A DNA stretch of 64,000 nucleotides, taken from the NCBI GenBank assembly GCA_963677345.2, contig CAXXLC010000019.1:248001-312000 (forward strand). The letters are read 5' to 3'. This stretch comes from Saccharicrinis sp963677345. Its GTDB lineage: Bacteria > Bacteroidota > Bacteroidia > Bacteroidales > Marinilabiliaceae. Positions 44,537-54,218 of the stretch are shown here, piece by piece; position 1 is the stretch's first letter, and every line of letters starts with the position of its first letter. The notes beneath the pieces were generated by a model. That model was not told where the DNA came from. It saw only the letters and a program-made list of their open reading frames with translations, and did not search any database. Made by a program: the position numbers and the translations under genes.

Positions 44537-45887
44537 GTGTAAACTTGGTTTCTTTTTCGGGCTCAGAGTATGCATTTATTGTACCTCCGTGCAGTCTTAA
44601 TATCTGTCTTGATAAGCTGAGTCCAATTCCTGAACCTTGTGGTTTTGTTGTAAAGAAAGGGATAAATATTCGTTCCAATACATTGGGTAATATTCCAGGT
44701 CCATTGTCAACAACCTGGATGATTGTTTTTCCGCGACTGTTTAGATTTGAAATTAGTTTTATTTCAGCATTCTCTCTGCCTTCAACAGCATGAATAGCAT
44801 TTTTAATCAGGTTTATAATAACTTGTTCTATTAATTGTTCGTCTGCAGAAAGTTCAAGAGTTTGTGGTTCTGTTTTTATAATGCATGATATTTTCTTAGC
44901 ATTTATTTCTTCTTCAAATAAATGTTTGATGTTTTCAAACAAGTGACTTATCTTAAAGATTGAAAAGTTTGGATTTGGAATTTTAGTAAGATCACGATAA
45001 GTGTTTACAAAATGTAATAGTCCGTCTGTTCTTTTGTAAATCGTTTTTAAGGCTGTTTCAACTTCTTCAAGCGATTCTATATCTTCGTTATTTACACCAC
45101 TTTCTTTTAAATTATTGTATATATCCTGAATTAATAATGTTACAGTGGATGATAGGGATGAAATAGGAGTTATGGAATTCATGATTTCATGAGTTAAAAC
45201 ACGTATTAGTTTTTGCCATGATTCCATTTCTTTTTCTTCAAGTTCCTGCTGAATGTTTTTTATTGAAACGAGAGTGATTTTTCTGTTGTGAATCGTGAAC
45301 TCAGTGGCATAAATAATAAGTTGAAGAAGGTTGTCTTTTTCCTGCACTTTTATTAATGTGTTTTCACCATGTCTGATTTTAAATAGCTTTTCAACCATTT
45401 CCGGGCTAAAGCTCCTTAAAGATTCAATGTTGCTTAAATTACGTACCTGAAAAAGTTTTTTTGTGGCGTTGTTTATCAATTCAACTTTACCGTCTTTTTT
45501 AAAAGCAATCAATGCTATTCCAATATGTTGAATCACTGTTTGTAGGTAGTAATAGTTTTCTTCTTTTTCGGCTCTTACTTCCTGAAAGTCTTTAATTACT
45601 TCATTAAACGAGCTTTTTAGTTTCTCGAAAGTTGAACCTTCTCCTTCTATTTGAAAAGTCCTGGTAAAATCTGAATACCTGATTGATTCCAGAAAATTAT
45701 TTAAAACTCGATTTGTTCTATCAATGTAATGGAAAAAGGCAAAAACTTGTATGCCTATAGCACCTCCTACAAGAAAAAGTGTCATTGTTAAGTTGGTGTT
45801 GTAGAACAAGTAAAAGAACAGGAAGATTGTTCCTGTTAATGAAATTGTTCGGATGATGAAGTTGACTCTGAAGTTTTTATAAACCAT
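44526..45887 (-). CDS. Sensor histidine kinase with PAS domain
   Basis: The 453-residue kinase has two N-terminal membrane helices (about 9-50), a HAMP-like linker, a PAS domain (about 120-200), and a HisKA/HATPase core. The phosphorylated His lies in VLTHEIMNSITPISS. The N box is EQVIINLIKNAIHAVEG and the G boxes are VVDNGPGIL and SGIGLSLSR. It is NtrY-like in layout but lacks a long periplasmic sensor, so it probably senses inside the membrane or cytosol. Its start overlaps the response-regulator stop by 11 nt. The signal is unknown. Confidence 0.88.
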   Translation of the reverse strand: MVYKNFRVNFIIRTISLTGTIFLFFYLFYNTNLTMTLFLVGGAIGIQVFAFFHYIDRTNRVLNNFLESIRYSDFTRTFQIEGEGSTFEKLKSSFNEVIKDFQEVRAEKEENYYYLQTVIQHIGIALIAFKKDGKVELINNATKKLFQVRNLSNIESLRSFSPEMVEKLFKIRHGENTLIKVQEKDNLLQLIIYATEFTIHNRKITLVSIKNIQQELEEKEMESWQKLIRVLTHEIMNSITPISSLSSTVTLLIQDIYNNLKESGVNNEDIESLEEVETALKTIYKRTDGLLHFVNTYRDLTKIPNPNFSIFKISHLFENIKHLFEEEINAKKISCIIKTEPQTLELSADEQLIEQVIINLIKNAIHAVEGRENAEIKLISNLNSRGKTIIQVVDNGPGILPNVLERIFIPFFTTKPQGSGIGLSLSRQILRLHGGTINAYSEPEKETKFTLTF

Positions 45888-47250
45888 ATTTTTCCATTCT
45901 TCTGTATAGTGAAGTTCTGGTTAATCCAAGGTCTGAAGATGCTTTGGATATGTTGCCCCTGTTTATTCTTAATACTTTCTCAATGATGGTCTTTTCAACT
46001 TCTTCAAGATTGTATGTTTCTAATTCAAATCCGTCAGATGATGATTTATGCGTTGATAGTTGAAGATCATCATGAGAGAGCGTCGGAGTATCTCCTAAAA
46101 TAACAGCTCTTTCAAGTACATGCTGAAACTCTCTGACATTTCCCGGCCAATGATAATGCGCTAATTTATTTAGTGCGCTTTTAGAAAGTTTAGATGGCTT
46201 TTTATATTTTTTTGAAAAGATGTTTAAAAAATGTTCTGCCAATACAGGAATGTCTTCTGGTCTTTCTCTTAATGGAGGTAACTCTATTTCAACAGTATTC
46301 AGCCTGTAAAGTAAATCCATTCTGAATTCATCTTTATCAGCCATTTCTCTTAATGGCATATTTGTTGCACTAATAAGCCTTATGTCAATGGGTTTGGATT
46401 TATTGGCTCCCACTCTTGTAACTTCTCTTCTTTCCAGAACGGTCAATAGTTTTGCCTGGAAAGGAAGAGATAGGTTTCCTATTTCATCTAAGAAAATTGT
46501 TCCGTTGTTAGCGAGTTCAAATCTTCCCGGACGATCAGCTTTGGCATCTGTAAAAGCCCCCTTAACATGTCCAAATAATTCACTTTCAAATAGAGTTTCA
46601 CTTAAGGCTCCTAAATCTACACTTACAAATCCTTCATCTTTTCTGATTGAATTTCTATGAAGAGCTCTAGCAACTAATTCCTTGCCGGTTCCGTTTTCCC
46701 CAAGTATTAAAACATTGGCATCGGTTTTTGCTACTTTGCTGATGGTGTTAAATACTTGTCGCATACCTGGAGAAATACCTATGAAATCAGCGAAGGGTTG
46801 ATCAAGAATGGTGTTCATTTCATGTTGTTTTTCCTTTAATTCATGAACTTCATTCCTGGATTTCCTTAATTTTATTGCTGATGATATAGTGGCAAGAATT
46901 TTTTCATTTTGCCAGGGTTTGAGTATGAAATCTGTAGCTCCTGCTTTTATGGCCTTTACCGATTTTTCTACATCTCCATAGGCGGTTATAAATAACACAA
47001 CAGCAGATGGATCAATGTCAAGAATTTGTTGTAAGTATTGAAACCCTTCTTGTCCGCTGATGGCATCTTTTGAAAAGTTCATGTCTAAAAGAATTACATC
47101 AAAGTTGTCGTCATTTAAAATAGCAGGTATTTTAGTCGGATCGGATTCTGTTTTTACAAACGCTACATGGGGTTTTAACAATAACTTTAAAGCAAATAAT
47201 ATATCTTCGTTGTCATCTATAGCTAATATTCTTCCATATTTTTTTTCCAT
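45877..47250 (-). CDS. NtrC-family response regulator (sigma-54 activator)
   Basis: The 457-residue regulator has a receiver domain with the phosphorylated Asp56 in VILLDMNF. The AAA+ domain has Walker A GENGTGKE, Walker B GTIFLDEIGN and the sigma-54 contact loop GAFTDA (the usual form is GAFTGA). The C terminus is a Fis-type helix-turn-helix, ISKASSDLGLTRTSLYRRM. It leads the operon with its kinase and stands divergent from an ABC exporter pair, its probable target. No good -24/-12 promoter was found upstream of that pair. Confidence 0.88.
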   Translation of the reverse strand: MEKKYGRILAIDDNEDILFALKLLLKPHVAFVKTESDPTKIPAILNDDNFDVILLDMNFSKDAISGQEGFQYLQQILDIDPSAVVLFITAYGDVEKSVKAIKAGATDFILKPWQNEKILATISSAIKLRKSRNEVHELKEKQHEMNTILDQPFADFIGISPGMRQVFNTISKVAKTDANVLILGENGTGKELVARALHRNSIRKDEGFVSVDLGALSETLFESELFGHVKGAFTDAKADRPGRFELANNGTIFLDEIGNLSLPFQAKLLTVLERREVTRVGANKSKPIDIRLISATNMPLREMADKDEFRMDLLYRLNTVEIELPPLRERPEDIPVLAEHFLNIFSKKYKKPSKLSKSALNKLAHYHWPGNVREFQHVLERAVILGDTPTLSHDDLQLSTHKSSSDGFELETYNLEEVEKTIIEKVLRINRGNISKASSDLGLTRTSLYRRMEKYGL

Positions 47251-47553
47251 AGGAAAAGAGTTTTATTTTATAAATATAATGTTTTCAACAATTAAATGTT
47301 CTGATTCGTACATTTTTAGGTGTGAGATGATTATTCAAAAAAAATGCCGAATATGTAATGTGCTTGATTATAAGAGCTTAACGTGGCTGGCATAATAAAT
47401 GAAGTGTATTGTTATCATACAGTATAACACATAAAGTATTTAGGAAAGAAGAGGTGGTGGTAAACTGTAGTTATACAGTTGTTTATGTTGAAAATTAGTT
47501 TGGGTTGTTAATAAATATTCAACAAAATTGAGGTAAAATAACTGTTATTGCCA

Positions 47554-47591
47554 TGTACGAATTCGAACATTATATGTTTCGAAACCGTACA
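47554..47591. promoter_or_regulatory. Inverted repeat upstream of the ABC exporter genes
   Basis: TGTACG (47554-47559) pairs with CGTACA (47586-47591), and inside them TTCGAA occurs twice with CAT and ATG facing each other, giving an interrupted dyad of 38 bp. It overlaps the -7 box. It is a likely binding site for a regulator; that this is the adjacent response regulator is inferred. Confidence 0.6.
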
Positions 47592-47595
47592 TTTG
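47588..47595 (+). promoter_or_regulatory. -7 box of the ABC exporter operon
   Basis: TACATTTG matches the consensus, but the -33 position reads GAAC and not TTTG. Weak -33 plus the overlapping dyad suggests control by a bound protein. Confidence 0.55.
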
Positions 47596-47645
47596 CAAAA
47601 ATTAAGTTGAGGGGCGATTTAAAATAGAAGATTATTGTAATTAGA

Positions 47646-48317
47646 ATGATACAGGCAATCGATATATCGAAAGAATATAGGTCGGGAGAAGTGGTTTGTA
47701 AAGCTTTAAATAATATAAACCTTTTTATCGAAAAAGGAGATTATGTTGCGTTTTATGGACCTTCAGGAAGTGGAAAAACCAGCTTGGTAAATATATTTGG
47801 TTTACTTGAGTATCCTTCTTCAGGGGATTTAGTTATAGATGGACAGTCTGTTGTGAATTTGGATGAAAGACAAAGGCTTGAATATCGTAAAGGTCAAATT
47901 GGGTATTTATTTAGCAATCCTCGTTTGATTGAAGAGTTGTCTGTTTATGAAAATATTGAGCTCCCATTGATATATCAAAAGGTTAAGAAAACAGAACGAA
48001 AACAAAAAGTACTGCATTTTCTTGGTGAACTGAATTTAATGCATAGAAAAAAATATTTTCCTAAAGATTTAACAATGCTCGAAAAACAAAAGGTTGCAAT
48101 AGTCAGAGCCATTGTTTCAAATCCGGTAATACTAATTGCCGATGAACCAACAGCCAGGTTAAATTCAACTGAAGGCGAAGAAGTTTTAAGTATATTAAAT
48201 AGGCTTAATGAAACAGGGTTGACCGTTTTATTATTTACGCATTCAAGTGGAGTTGCCACAATGGGGCAAAAAGTTGTTCAACTGTTCGATGGACATCTGG
48301 TTAGGGAAAATATCTAA
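47646..48317 (+). CDS. ABC ATPase with degenerate signature motif
   Basis: The 223-residue ATPase is of MacB/LolD type by size and position next to an FtsX-like permease. Walker A is intact (GPSGSGKT, residues 38-45), as are Walker B (ILIADEPT) and the H-loop His (FTHSSG). The signature, normally LSGGQQQR, reads LTMLEKQK, and the Q-loop, normally FQxxxLL, reads FSNPRLI, so the Gln is lost. The D-loop is ARLNS in place of xxLDS. These changes affect residues that contact ATP across the dimer. The gene is otherwise intact and lies 10 bp before the permease gene. It may be a regulatory rather than transporting ATPase. Confidence 0.8.
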   Translation: MIQAIDISKEYRSGEVVCKALNNINLFIEKGDYVAFYGPSGSGKTSLVNIFGLLEYPSSGDLVIDGQSVVNLDERQRLEYRKGQIGYLFSNPRLIEELSVYENIELPLIYQKVKKTERKQKVLHFLGELNLMHRKKYFPKDLTMLEKQKVAIVRAIVSNPVILIADEPTARLNSTEGEEVLSILNRLNETGLTVLLFTHSSGVATMGQKVVQLFDGHLVRENI

Positions 48318-48327
48318 AAGGATTTAG

Positions 48328-50778
48328 ATGAGTGTTTTTAGAAATATAAAAATAGCTGTTCGCTCGCTTTTTCGTTTTCGCTCTGATGCGATAATAAATA
48401 TTATTGGTTTGTCGGTAGGCATTACAATCAGTATTATCGTTTTACTATATGTTAGAAGTGAATTGAATTATGACAGGCATTTTTCAAATTATAAAAATAC
48501 ATATAGAGTTATTACAGAAGGGGTAATTGGAGATAATTTTTTTAGAAGTGCAGTTACTCCTGGTCCATTGTCTGATTATTTATTAAATGAATTTTCTGAA
48601 ATTACCGGTTCCGTAAGATTAGTAAGGGGGAGTAACAAGCTTGTTGCCTATGATGATAAAAAGTTTAATGAGGATGATTTTTATTATGCGGATACATCTT
48701 TTTTTAAAATCTTTGATGTAAACGTTATTGCTAAGGTAAAAGAAGAATTGCTCTCCTCTCCGGAAGATGTTGTTGTTAGTAGATCTATTGCTCAAAAATA
48801 TTTTGGGAATGAGAATCCGTTAGGGAAAGAAATAAAACTTGACAATGGACTCGTGTTTTATGTTAGTGGAGTATTTGAAGATTTCCCATCAAATTCTCAT
48901 TTTCATTGTGACTTTGTTGCATCCCATAGCTCTATTGCTAAGTTATATAAGGTAAAATATAGTGAAGGGTATAAAGAGTTAATGCATAATTGGTTGCAGT
49001 TAGATCAGTATACATATATTGTAGCTTCTGATACTGCTGGGTTAAACAATCAAATAGCTAATAAAATTGATGTAATTCTAAGGAATTATATGTTAGCGTT
49101 AGAAAGTAATCAGGAAACTTCAATATCTCAGGGTATTAAGTCTTTAAGATTTAAATTGCAAGGTTTGTCAGATATTCACCTCAGATCTGATTTGGAAAAC
49201 GAATTAGAACCTAACTCAAAATATATTTATGTGGTTCTTTTTGTTTGTATAGCAGTATTTGTTTTAATTGTTACATCAATCAATTTTATAAATCTTACCA
49301 CGGCAAGAGCTTCAAAAAGGGTGCAGGAGATTGGTGTGCGTAAGATTACCGGAGTTGATGAAAGGGACTTGTTTGTTCAGTTTATCATAGAGGCCGTTAC
49401 GTATAGCTTTATAGCTTTGTTTGTAGGGTTGGTAATGTCAGAATTATTACTGCCTGGATTTAATTATTTGTTTAATATTAACTTACATCTAAATATGTTG
49501 GAAGGTAGAGTGGAATTATTCTATGTAACCGGTTTGACATTGATGATAGGTTTAATATCAGGTGTTTATCCTGCCATGTCCTTTTCCAGACATAATGAAA
49601 TAGATATTTTTAATAAAGGTACATCACTAGGAAAAAAAAGTTTGTTGGTGCGTGGTTTTTTAGCAGGGGGACAAGTTTTGGTTGCTGCTTTTTTGGTGAT
49701 CCTTTCTTTGGGAATGTACTGGAATATTAAGTTTCTTGAAAAGATAGATTTAGGGTTTAATAGTAAAAATGTTGTTGTTGTTGAGCGAGGGTACGCCTTA
49801 GGTAATGATTTTAATGAAATAAAAAAACAACTGTCTTCAATTCCCGGAGTTATTGACGTTTCGGCAAGTAAATTTATGATAGGTAAGATTGCGCCTCTAA
49901 CCTCCTTTAAATATTTGTCTAAGAGCGGTGAAAAACTTGTTCTTTTGCCTTATAACTATGTAGAGAAAGACTTTTTGAAATTGCTGCAGGTTAATTTTGT
50001 TGCCGGAGATGTTTGGAGGGAATCAGAAGAGAAAATGTCTCATGATATCGTAATTTCAGCATCCACAAAGTCTGCACTTAAGTTTACTAAACCACTTGGA
50101 AAGAAAATTAATTATGCGGCTTCTACTAAGTGGGATTATGGCTTTTCTATATCAGGAGTGTCAAAGGATTTTCATTTTGAGCCAGTTCAGTATCCTATAC
50201 GTCCTTTGGTTTTAATGGAGTTACCTAAGGGTAGTCCATATGAAAGTTTATTCATTAGAGTTTCGGATAAGCTTCCTGTCGATCAAACGATTTCAGGAAT
50301 TTCCAGATATTGGAAGATAAATACCGATGGAGAGCCTTTTGAATATGAGATGTTGGATGATACATTAAGCAGAAACTTAAACGAGGAGCATACGGTATTA
50401 AAAATTGTTTTCTTATTTTCATTACTTTCTATATTTATTGCATGGCTTGGAATTAGAGCATTTGCTACTTATGTGAGTGAATTAAAGTTCTATGATTTTC
50501 ATATAAAAAGGATTCTTGGGGCATCTCAGGTAAATATTTTTAATGAATTATTTTTAGAGGTAGGGCAGTTTTTAATGACAGGTATTATTGTTGCTATACC
50601 GTTATCTTATTTTGTGCTTCAGTTATGGTTAAATGGATTTGCTTATTTTAGTAGAATGCCTGTTTTTATTATGCTAGCCATAGGCTTATTGTTGTTTGGA
50701 CTTTGTTTTTTAATTATATTAACTCATTCACTTAGAATAATAAAGACCTTGCCGGATGAAAGTGAAATAGAGTTTTGA
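48328..50778 (+). CDS. MacB/FtsX-type ABC permease
   Basis: The 816-residue protein has four plus four membrane segments, each set flanking a large periplasmic MacB-type domain. The N terminus SLFRFRSDAIINIIGLSVG is a typical start. The segment SINFINLTTARASKRVQEIG lies at the first FtsX core, and LGASQ near the second (RILGASQVNIFNEL). Such double-module permeases in Bacteroidota move substrates mechanically across the periplasm and are often next to sigma-54 two-component genes. No HlyD or TolC partner is near, and the substrate is unknown. Confidence 0.85.
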   Translation: MSVFRNIKIAVRSLFRFRSDAIINIIGLSVGITISIIVLLYVRSELNYDRHFSNYKNTYRVITEGVIGDNFFRSAVTPGPLSDYLLNEFSEITGSVRLVRGSNKLVAYDDKKFNEDDFYYADTSFFKIFDVNVIAKVKEELLSSPEDVVVSRSIAQKYFGNENPLGKEIKLDNGLVFYVSGVFEDFPSNSHFHCDFVASHSSIAKLYKVKYSEGYKELMHNWLQLDQYTYIVASDTAGLNNQIANKIDVILRNYMLALESNQETSISQGIKSLRFKLQGLSDIHLRSDLENELEPNSKYIYVVLFVCIAVFVLIVTSINFINLTTARASKRVQEIGVRKITGVDERDLFVQFIIEAVTYSFIALFVGLVMSELLLPGFNYLFNINLHLNMLEGRVELFYVTGLTLMIGLISGVYPAMSFSRHNEIDIFNKGTSLGKKSLLVRGFLAGGQVLVAAFLVILSLGMYWNIKFLEKIDLGFNSKNVVVVERGYALGNDFNEIKKQLSSIPGVIDVSASKFMIGKIAPLTSFKYLSKSGEKLVLLPYNYVEKDFLKLLQVNFVAGDVWRESEEKMSHDIVISASTKSALKFTKPLGKKINYAASTKWDYGFSISGVSKDFHFEPVQYPIRPLVLMELPKGSPYESLFIRVSDKLPVDQTISGISRYWKINTDGEPFEYEMLDDTLSRNLNEEHTVLKIVFLFSLLSIFIAWLGIRAFATYVSELKFYDFHIKRILGASQVNIFNELFLEVGQFLMTGIIVAIPLSYFVLQLWLNGFAYFSRMPVFIMLAIGLLLFGLCFLIILTHSLRIIKTLPDESEIEF

Positions 50779-51132
50779 TCATATGTTTCTAACCTTTTGC
50801 GAATTAAAAAAATATACTTTGGGGAGTAAAGGTAATCTCTAGCCTGATGTATCCATAAATTTTCGTTATGAGAGCATCAAAAGCAAAGAGAAAAAGTGAC
50901 GTGGAGATTTTTAGTTTGCTTTTTATCAAACGTTTTGAGGCTTGCAGTAGAAGAATTTATGAATAGTTCAGGCTAGTTGAACAGTATTAGGCTAATGTGT
51001 TAGTATTGAACAGAAAATGTGATTTTTCAATTGGATGTTAAACTTCAGTGGTTATTCTAAAAAAAAACAATATATTTGCGCAATTCAAGAAAATCAAATT
51101 TAATTGACAAATAAATAAAATCTTAAGTACAG
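50779..51132. promoter_or_regulatory. Intergenic region upstream of secDF
   Basis: No ORF. A TATATTTG -7 box lies at 51071-51078, about 55 bp before the secDF start. The remainder shows no strong hairpin or riboswitch that I can recognise. Confidence 0.55.
51071..51078 (+). promoter_or_regulatory. -7 box of secDF
   Basis: TATATTTG fits TAnnTTTG; the -33 position is not TTTG. Confidence 0.6.
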
Positions 51133-54120
51133 ATGCAAAACAAAGGAGCGATCAGAGTTTTTGCCATCCTACTAGCTTTAGTAAGTTTATATCAGTTGAT
51201 ATTTACTTATCAAACCAGACAGGAAGAGAATAAGGCAAAAGAAATAGCAAATGGAGATCCGCAAGTTGAAATAAATTATTTGGATTCGGTTGCAAATGAA
51301 CCGGTTTATAATTTTTTCGGTAGAAAGTACACGTACAAAGAGTGTAAAGAGAAAGAAATCAACTTTGGTCTTGACCTTAAAGGAGGTATGAACCTTATCC
51401 TTGAGGTTAAAGTTGCTGATATTTTAAAAGCTTTATCTAATTATAACACGGATAATACATTTAATGAGGCTTTACAAATTGCAGAGCAGAAAGAAAAATC
51501 TTCGTCAGAAGATTTTATCACTTTATTTTATAAAGCCTTTACTGAATTAGATTCTGAAGCCCGTTTAGCTGCAATTTTTAATACTGTTGAGTTAAAAGGT
51601 AAAATTGATTATAATACTTCGAATGAGGAAGTATTAAAGGTAATCAGAACAGAGTCGCAAAGTGCGATTGATAATGCTTTTAATATTTTGCGTACTCGTA
51701 TCGACCGTTTTGGTGTAACTCAGCCTAATATTCAAAAGTTAGAAAAAGCTGGTCGTGTATTAGTTGAGCTTCCTGGTATTAAAGATCCACAAAGGGTACG
51801 TAAATTACTTCAGGGAACAGCTAGTCTTGAATTCTGGGAGACATACGAACTATCTGAATTAGTCAGTAATTTAATCGCTGCAAATAATAAGGTAATCGAG
51901 ATAGAAAAAGCAAAAGAAGCTTTAGCTAAAACAGAAGATGCTGCTGTAGATGCAACTGTAAAAGAAACTGCTGAATCTAAGGATGGTGCTGAAGGTCTTT
52001 TAAGTGCAATTGAATCAGATAGTACTAAAGTAGATTCTTTATCTCAACAATCACAAAAATCGTTATTCTCAGTTTTACAACCTTCTCAACGTCAAAAAGG
52101 ACCACTTGTTGGTTATGCTTTAGTACAAGATACATCAAAAGTAAATGCTTATTTACAGATGGATCAGGTGAAAGCTTTATTTCCTAAAAATGTAAAATTC
52201 ATGTGGGGCGTTAAACCTCTTCCTCAAAGGGAGATGCAAGATGGAACTATGAGTAAGCAGGAAATTTATGAGTTAATTGCTATTAAAGTATCTACTCATG
52301 ATGGAAGAGCTCCTCTTGAAGGTGATGTAATTACAAATGCTAGCAAATCTGTAACCAGTCAAGGTGGCTATGAAGTTAGTATGAGAATGAACGCTGAGGG
52401 GGCTAATGTTTGGGCTCGTTTAACAAAAGCTAATATTGGTAAAAGTGTAGCTGTTGTTTTAGATGGTTATGTATATAGTTATCCAACTGTGAATACTGAA
52501 ATAAGTGGAGGAAGCAGTTCTATTACTGGTGATTTTGATGCCAAAGAGGCAGAGGATTTAGCTAACATTCTTAAGTCAGGTAAACTACCTGCTCCTGCAA
52601 GAATTGTAGAAGACACTGTTGTTGGGCCATCTCTTGGACAAGAAGCTGTAAATTCTGGATTATCTTCATTTGCATGGGCTTTCCTTGTGGTACTTGCTTA
52701 CATGATATTTTATTATGGTTTTAAAGCTGGAGCAGTATCGGATTTAGCGCTATTGGCTAATATGTTCTTTATCTTAGGTGTTTTAGCATCTTTTGGAGCT
52801 GTGTTAACACTTCCTGGTATTGCCGGTATTGTATTAACAATTGGTATGTCGGTGGATGCAAACGTACTTATTTATGAACGTATCCGTGAAGAGTTATCTG
52901 CTGGAAAAGGAGTTAAACTTGCTGTTACTGATGGTTATAAAAATGCCTTTTCTGCAATTATTGACTCTAACGTAACAACTTTCCTTACTGGATTAATTTT
53001 ATTTGTGTTTGGTACAGGTCCAATTAAAGGTTTTGCTACTACTTTAATGATTGGTATTGCTACTTCATTCTTCTCAGCCATCTTTATTACAAGATTGATT
53101 TTTGAAAGAATGTTGAATAAAAACACTGATATCAAATTTGGTAACGCTCTTACTTTAGGATTTATGAAAAATACTAAAGTGAAGTTTTTAGAGAAGAGAA
53201 ACTTATTCTATATCATCTCAGGTGTTGTTATCTTATTTGGTATTGGATCTTTAGCAACTCAGGGATTAAAGTCAGGTATTGATTTCTCTGGTGGTAGAAC
53301 TTATGTGGTTCGTTTCCAGGATAAGGTTTCTGCTACAGATATTCAAAAGTCTTTGGCTGACGAATTTGATGGAGCTCATGTTGAAGTGAAAACTTTCGGT
53401 GGTGACAATCAGGTTAGAGTGGCAACAAACTACATGGTTGACGAAGCTGGTGAGGATGTTGATAATGCAATTGAGCAAAAACTATATAACGGTTTAAAAT
53501 CCTATATGGGAGCAAATGTTAGCTTTGATGATTTTGTTAGTGATTATAGAATGAGTTCACAAAAAGTTGGACCTACAATTGCAACAGATATCAAAACTAA
53601 GGCATATTATTCAATTGCATTCTCATTACTTGTAATATTCCTTTATATCTTAATTCGTTTCCGTAATTGGGAGTATGGTTTAGGTGCATTGTTAGCATTA
53701 GTACATGATGTATTGGTAGTGTTAGGTGTATTCTCTTTATTGTATAAAGTAGTTCCATTTAGTTTAGAAATTGACCAGGCGTTTATTGCAGCAATCTTAA
53801 CTGTAATTGGATATTCAATTAATGATACCGTGGTTGTGTTTGACCGTATTAGAGAGTATCTAGGTTTACATCCCAAAAGAGATCGAAATTCTGTTGTAGA
53901 TTCAGCATTGAACTCAACGATTAGTCGTACAGTAAATACATCATTAACTACATTTGTTGTGTTACTTGTAATTTTCTTATTTGGTGGAGAAACAATTCAA
54001 GGATTCGTCTTTGCATTATTAATTGGTGTTGTTGTTGGTACATATTCATCATTATTTATCGCAACTCCTATTGCTTTCTCTGTAATTAATGGAAGAGCTA
54101 AAAGAAAAGCGAAAAAATAA
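51133..54120 (+). CDS. secDF: Fused SecDF protein translocase subunit
   Basis: SecDF uses the proton gradient to help pull preproteins through SecYEG. The 995-residue protein joins SecD (about 1-640) and SecF (about 680-995). The SecD start motif INFGLDLKGGMNLILEV is at about residue 75, and the SecF counterpart GIDFSGGRTYVVRF at about 715. Both halves carry six membrane helices and the conserved VIGYSINDTVVVFDRI or IGMSVDANVLIYERI motifs. A low-complexity Ala/Lys-rich segment at about 250-310 lies in the large periplasmic domain and is common in Bacteroidota. Confidence 0.95.
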   Translation: MQNKGAIRVFAILLALVSLYQLIFTYQTRQEENKAKEIANGDPQVEINYLDSVANEPVYNFFGRKYTYKECKEKEINFGLDLKGGMNLILEVKVADILKALSNYNTDNTFNEALQIAEQKEKSSSEDFITLFYKAFTELDSEARLAAIFNTVELKGKIDYNTSNEEVLKVIRTESQSAIDNAFNILRTRIDRFGVTQPNIQKLEKAGRVLVELPGIKDPQRVRKLLQGTASLEFWETYELSELVSNLIAANNKVIEIEKAKEALAKTEDAAVDATVKETAESKDGAEGLLSAIESDSTKVDSLSQQSQKSLFSVLQPSQRQKGPLVGYALVQDTSKVNAYLQMDQVKALFPKNVKFMWGVKPLPQREMQDGTMSKQEIYELIAIKVSTHDGRAPLEGDVITNASKSVTSQGGYEVSMRMNAEGANVWARLTKANIGKSVAVVLDGYVYSYPTVNTEISGGSSSITGDFDAKEAEDLANILKSGKLPAPARIVEDTVVGPSLGQEAVNSGLSSFAWAFLVVLAYMIFYYGFKAGAVSDLALLANMFFILGVLASFGAVLTLPGIAGIVLTIGMSVDANVLIYERIREELSAGKGVKLAVTDGYKNAFSAIIDSNVTTFLTGLILFVFGTGPIKGFATTLMIGIATSFFSAIFITRLIFERMLNKNTDIKFGNALTLGFMKNTKVKFLEKRNLFYIISGVVILFGIGSLATQGLKSGIDFSGGRTYVVRFQDKVSATDIQKSLADEFDGAHVEVKTFGGDNQVRVATNYMVDEAGEDVDNAIEQKLYNGLKSYMGANVSFDDFVSDYRMSSQKVGPTIATDIKTKAYYSIAFSLLVIFLYILIRFRNWEYGLGALLALVHDVLVVLGVFSLLYKVVPFSLEIDQAFIAAILTVIGYSINDTVVVFDRIREYLGLHPKRDRNSVVDSALNSTISRTVNTSLTTFVVLLVIFLFGGETIQGFVFALLIGVVVGTYSSLFIATPIAFSVINGRAKRKAKK

Positions 54121-54144
54121 GCTTTTTAATTAAGATATTTTTTG

Positions 54145-54187
54145 ACACCCTTTAAGCCTTTGAGTTTAAAGGGTGTTTTGTTTTTGT
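54145..54187 (+). terminator. Terminator of secDF
   Basis: ACACCCTTTAA (54145-54155) pairs with TTAAAGGGTGT (54166-54176), followed by TTTTGTTTTTG. Confidence 0.88.
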
Positions 54188-54195
54188 TATCTTTG
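54188..54195 (+). promoter_or_regulatory. -7 box of tatA
   Basis: TATCTTTG directly follows the secDF terminator; the -33 site would be the TTTA in its right arm (54165-54168). Confidence 0.65.
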
Positions 54196-54218
54196 AATGA
54201 TATTGTAGTAATTGTTTT

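Larger units (their letters stand above)
47251..47645. promoter_or_regulatory. Divergent region between the response regulator and the ABC pair
   Basis: No ORF is credible. It contains an inverted repeat at 47554-47591 and a TACATTTG -7 box at 47588-47595 facing the ABC genes. Two CGTACATTT words (47302 and 47586) occur, one toward each gene. Confidence 0.55.

Noticed and set aside
47380..47640. Sigma-54 (-24/-12) promoter for the ABC genes
   Set aside because: CTGGCATAATAAATGAA near 47386 has the GG part but no GC at the right distance; no other candidate was better.
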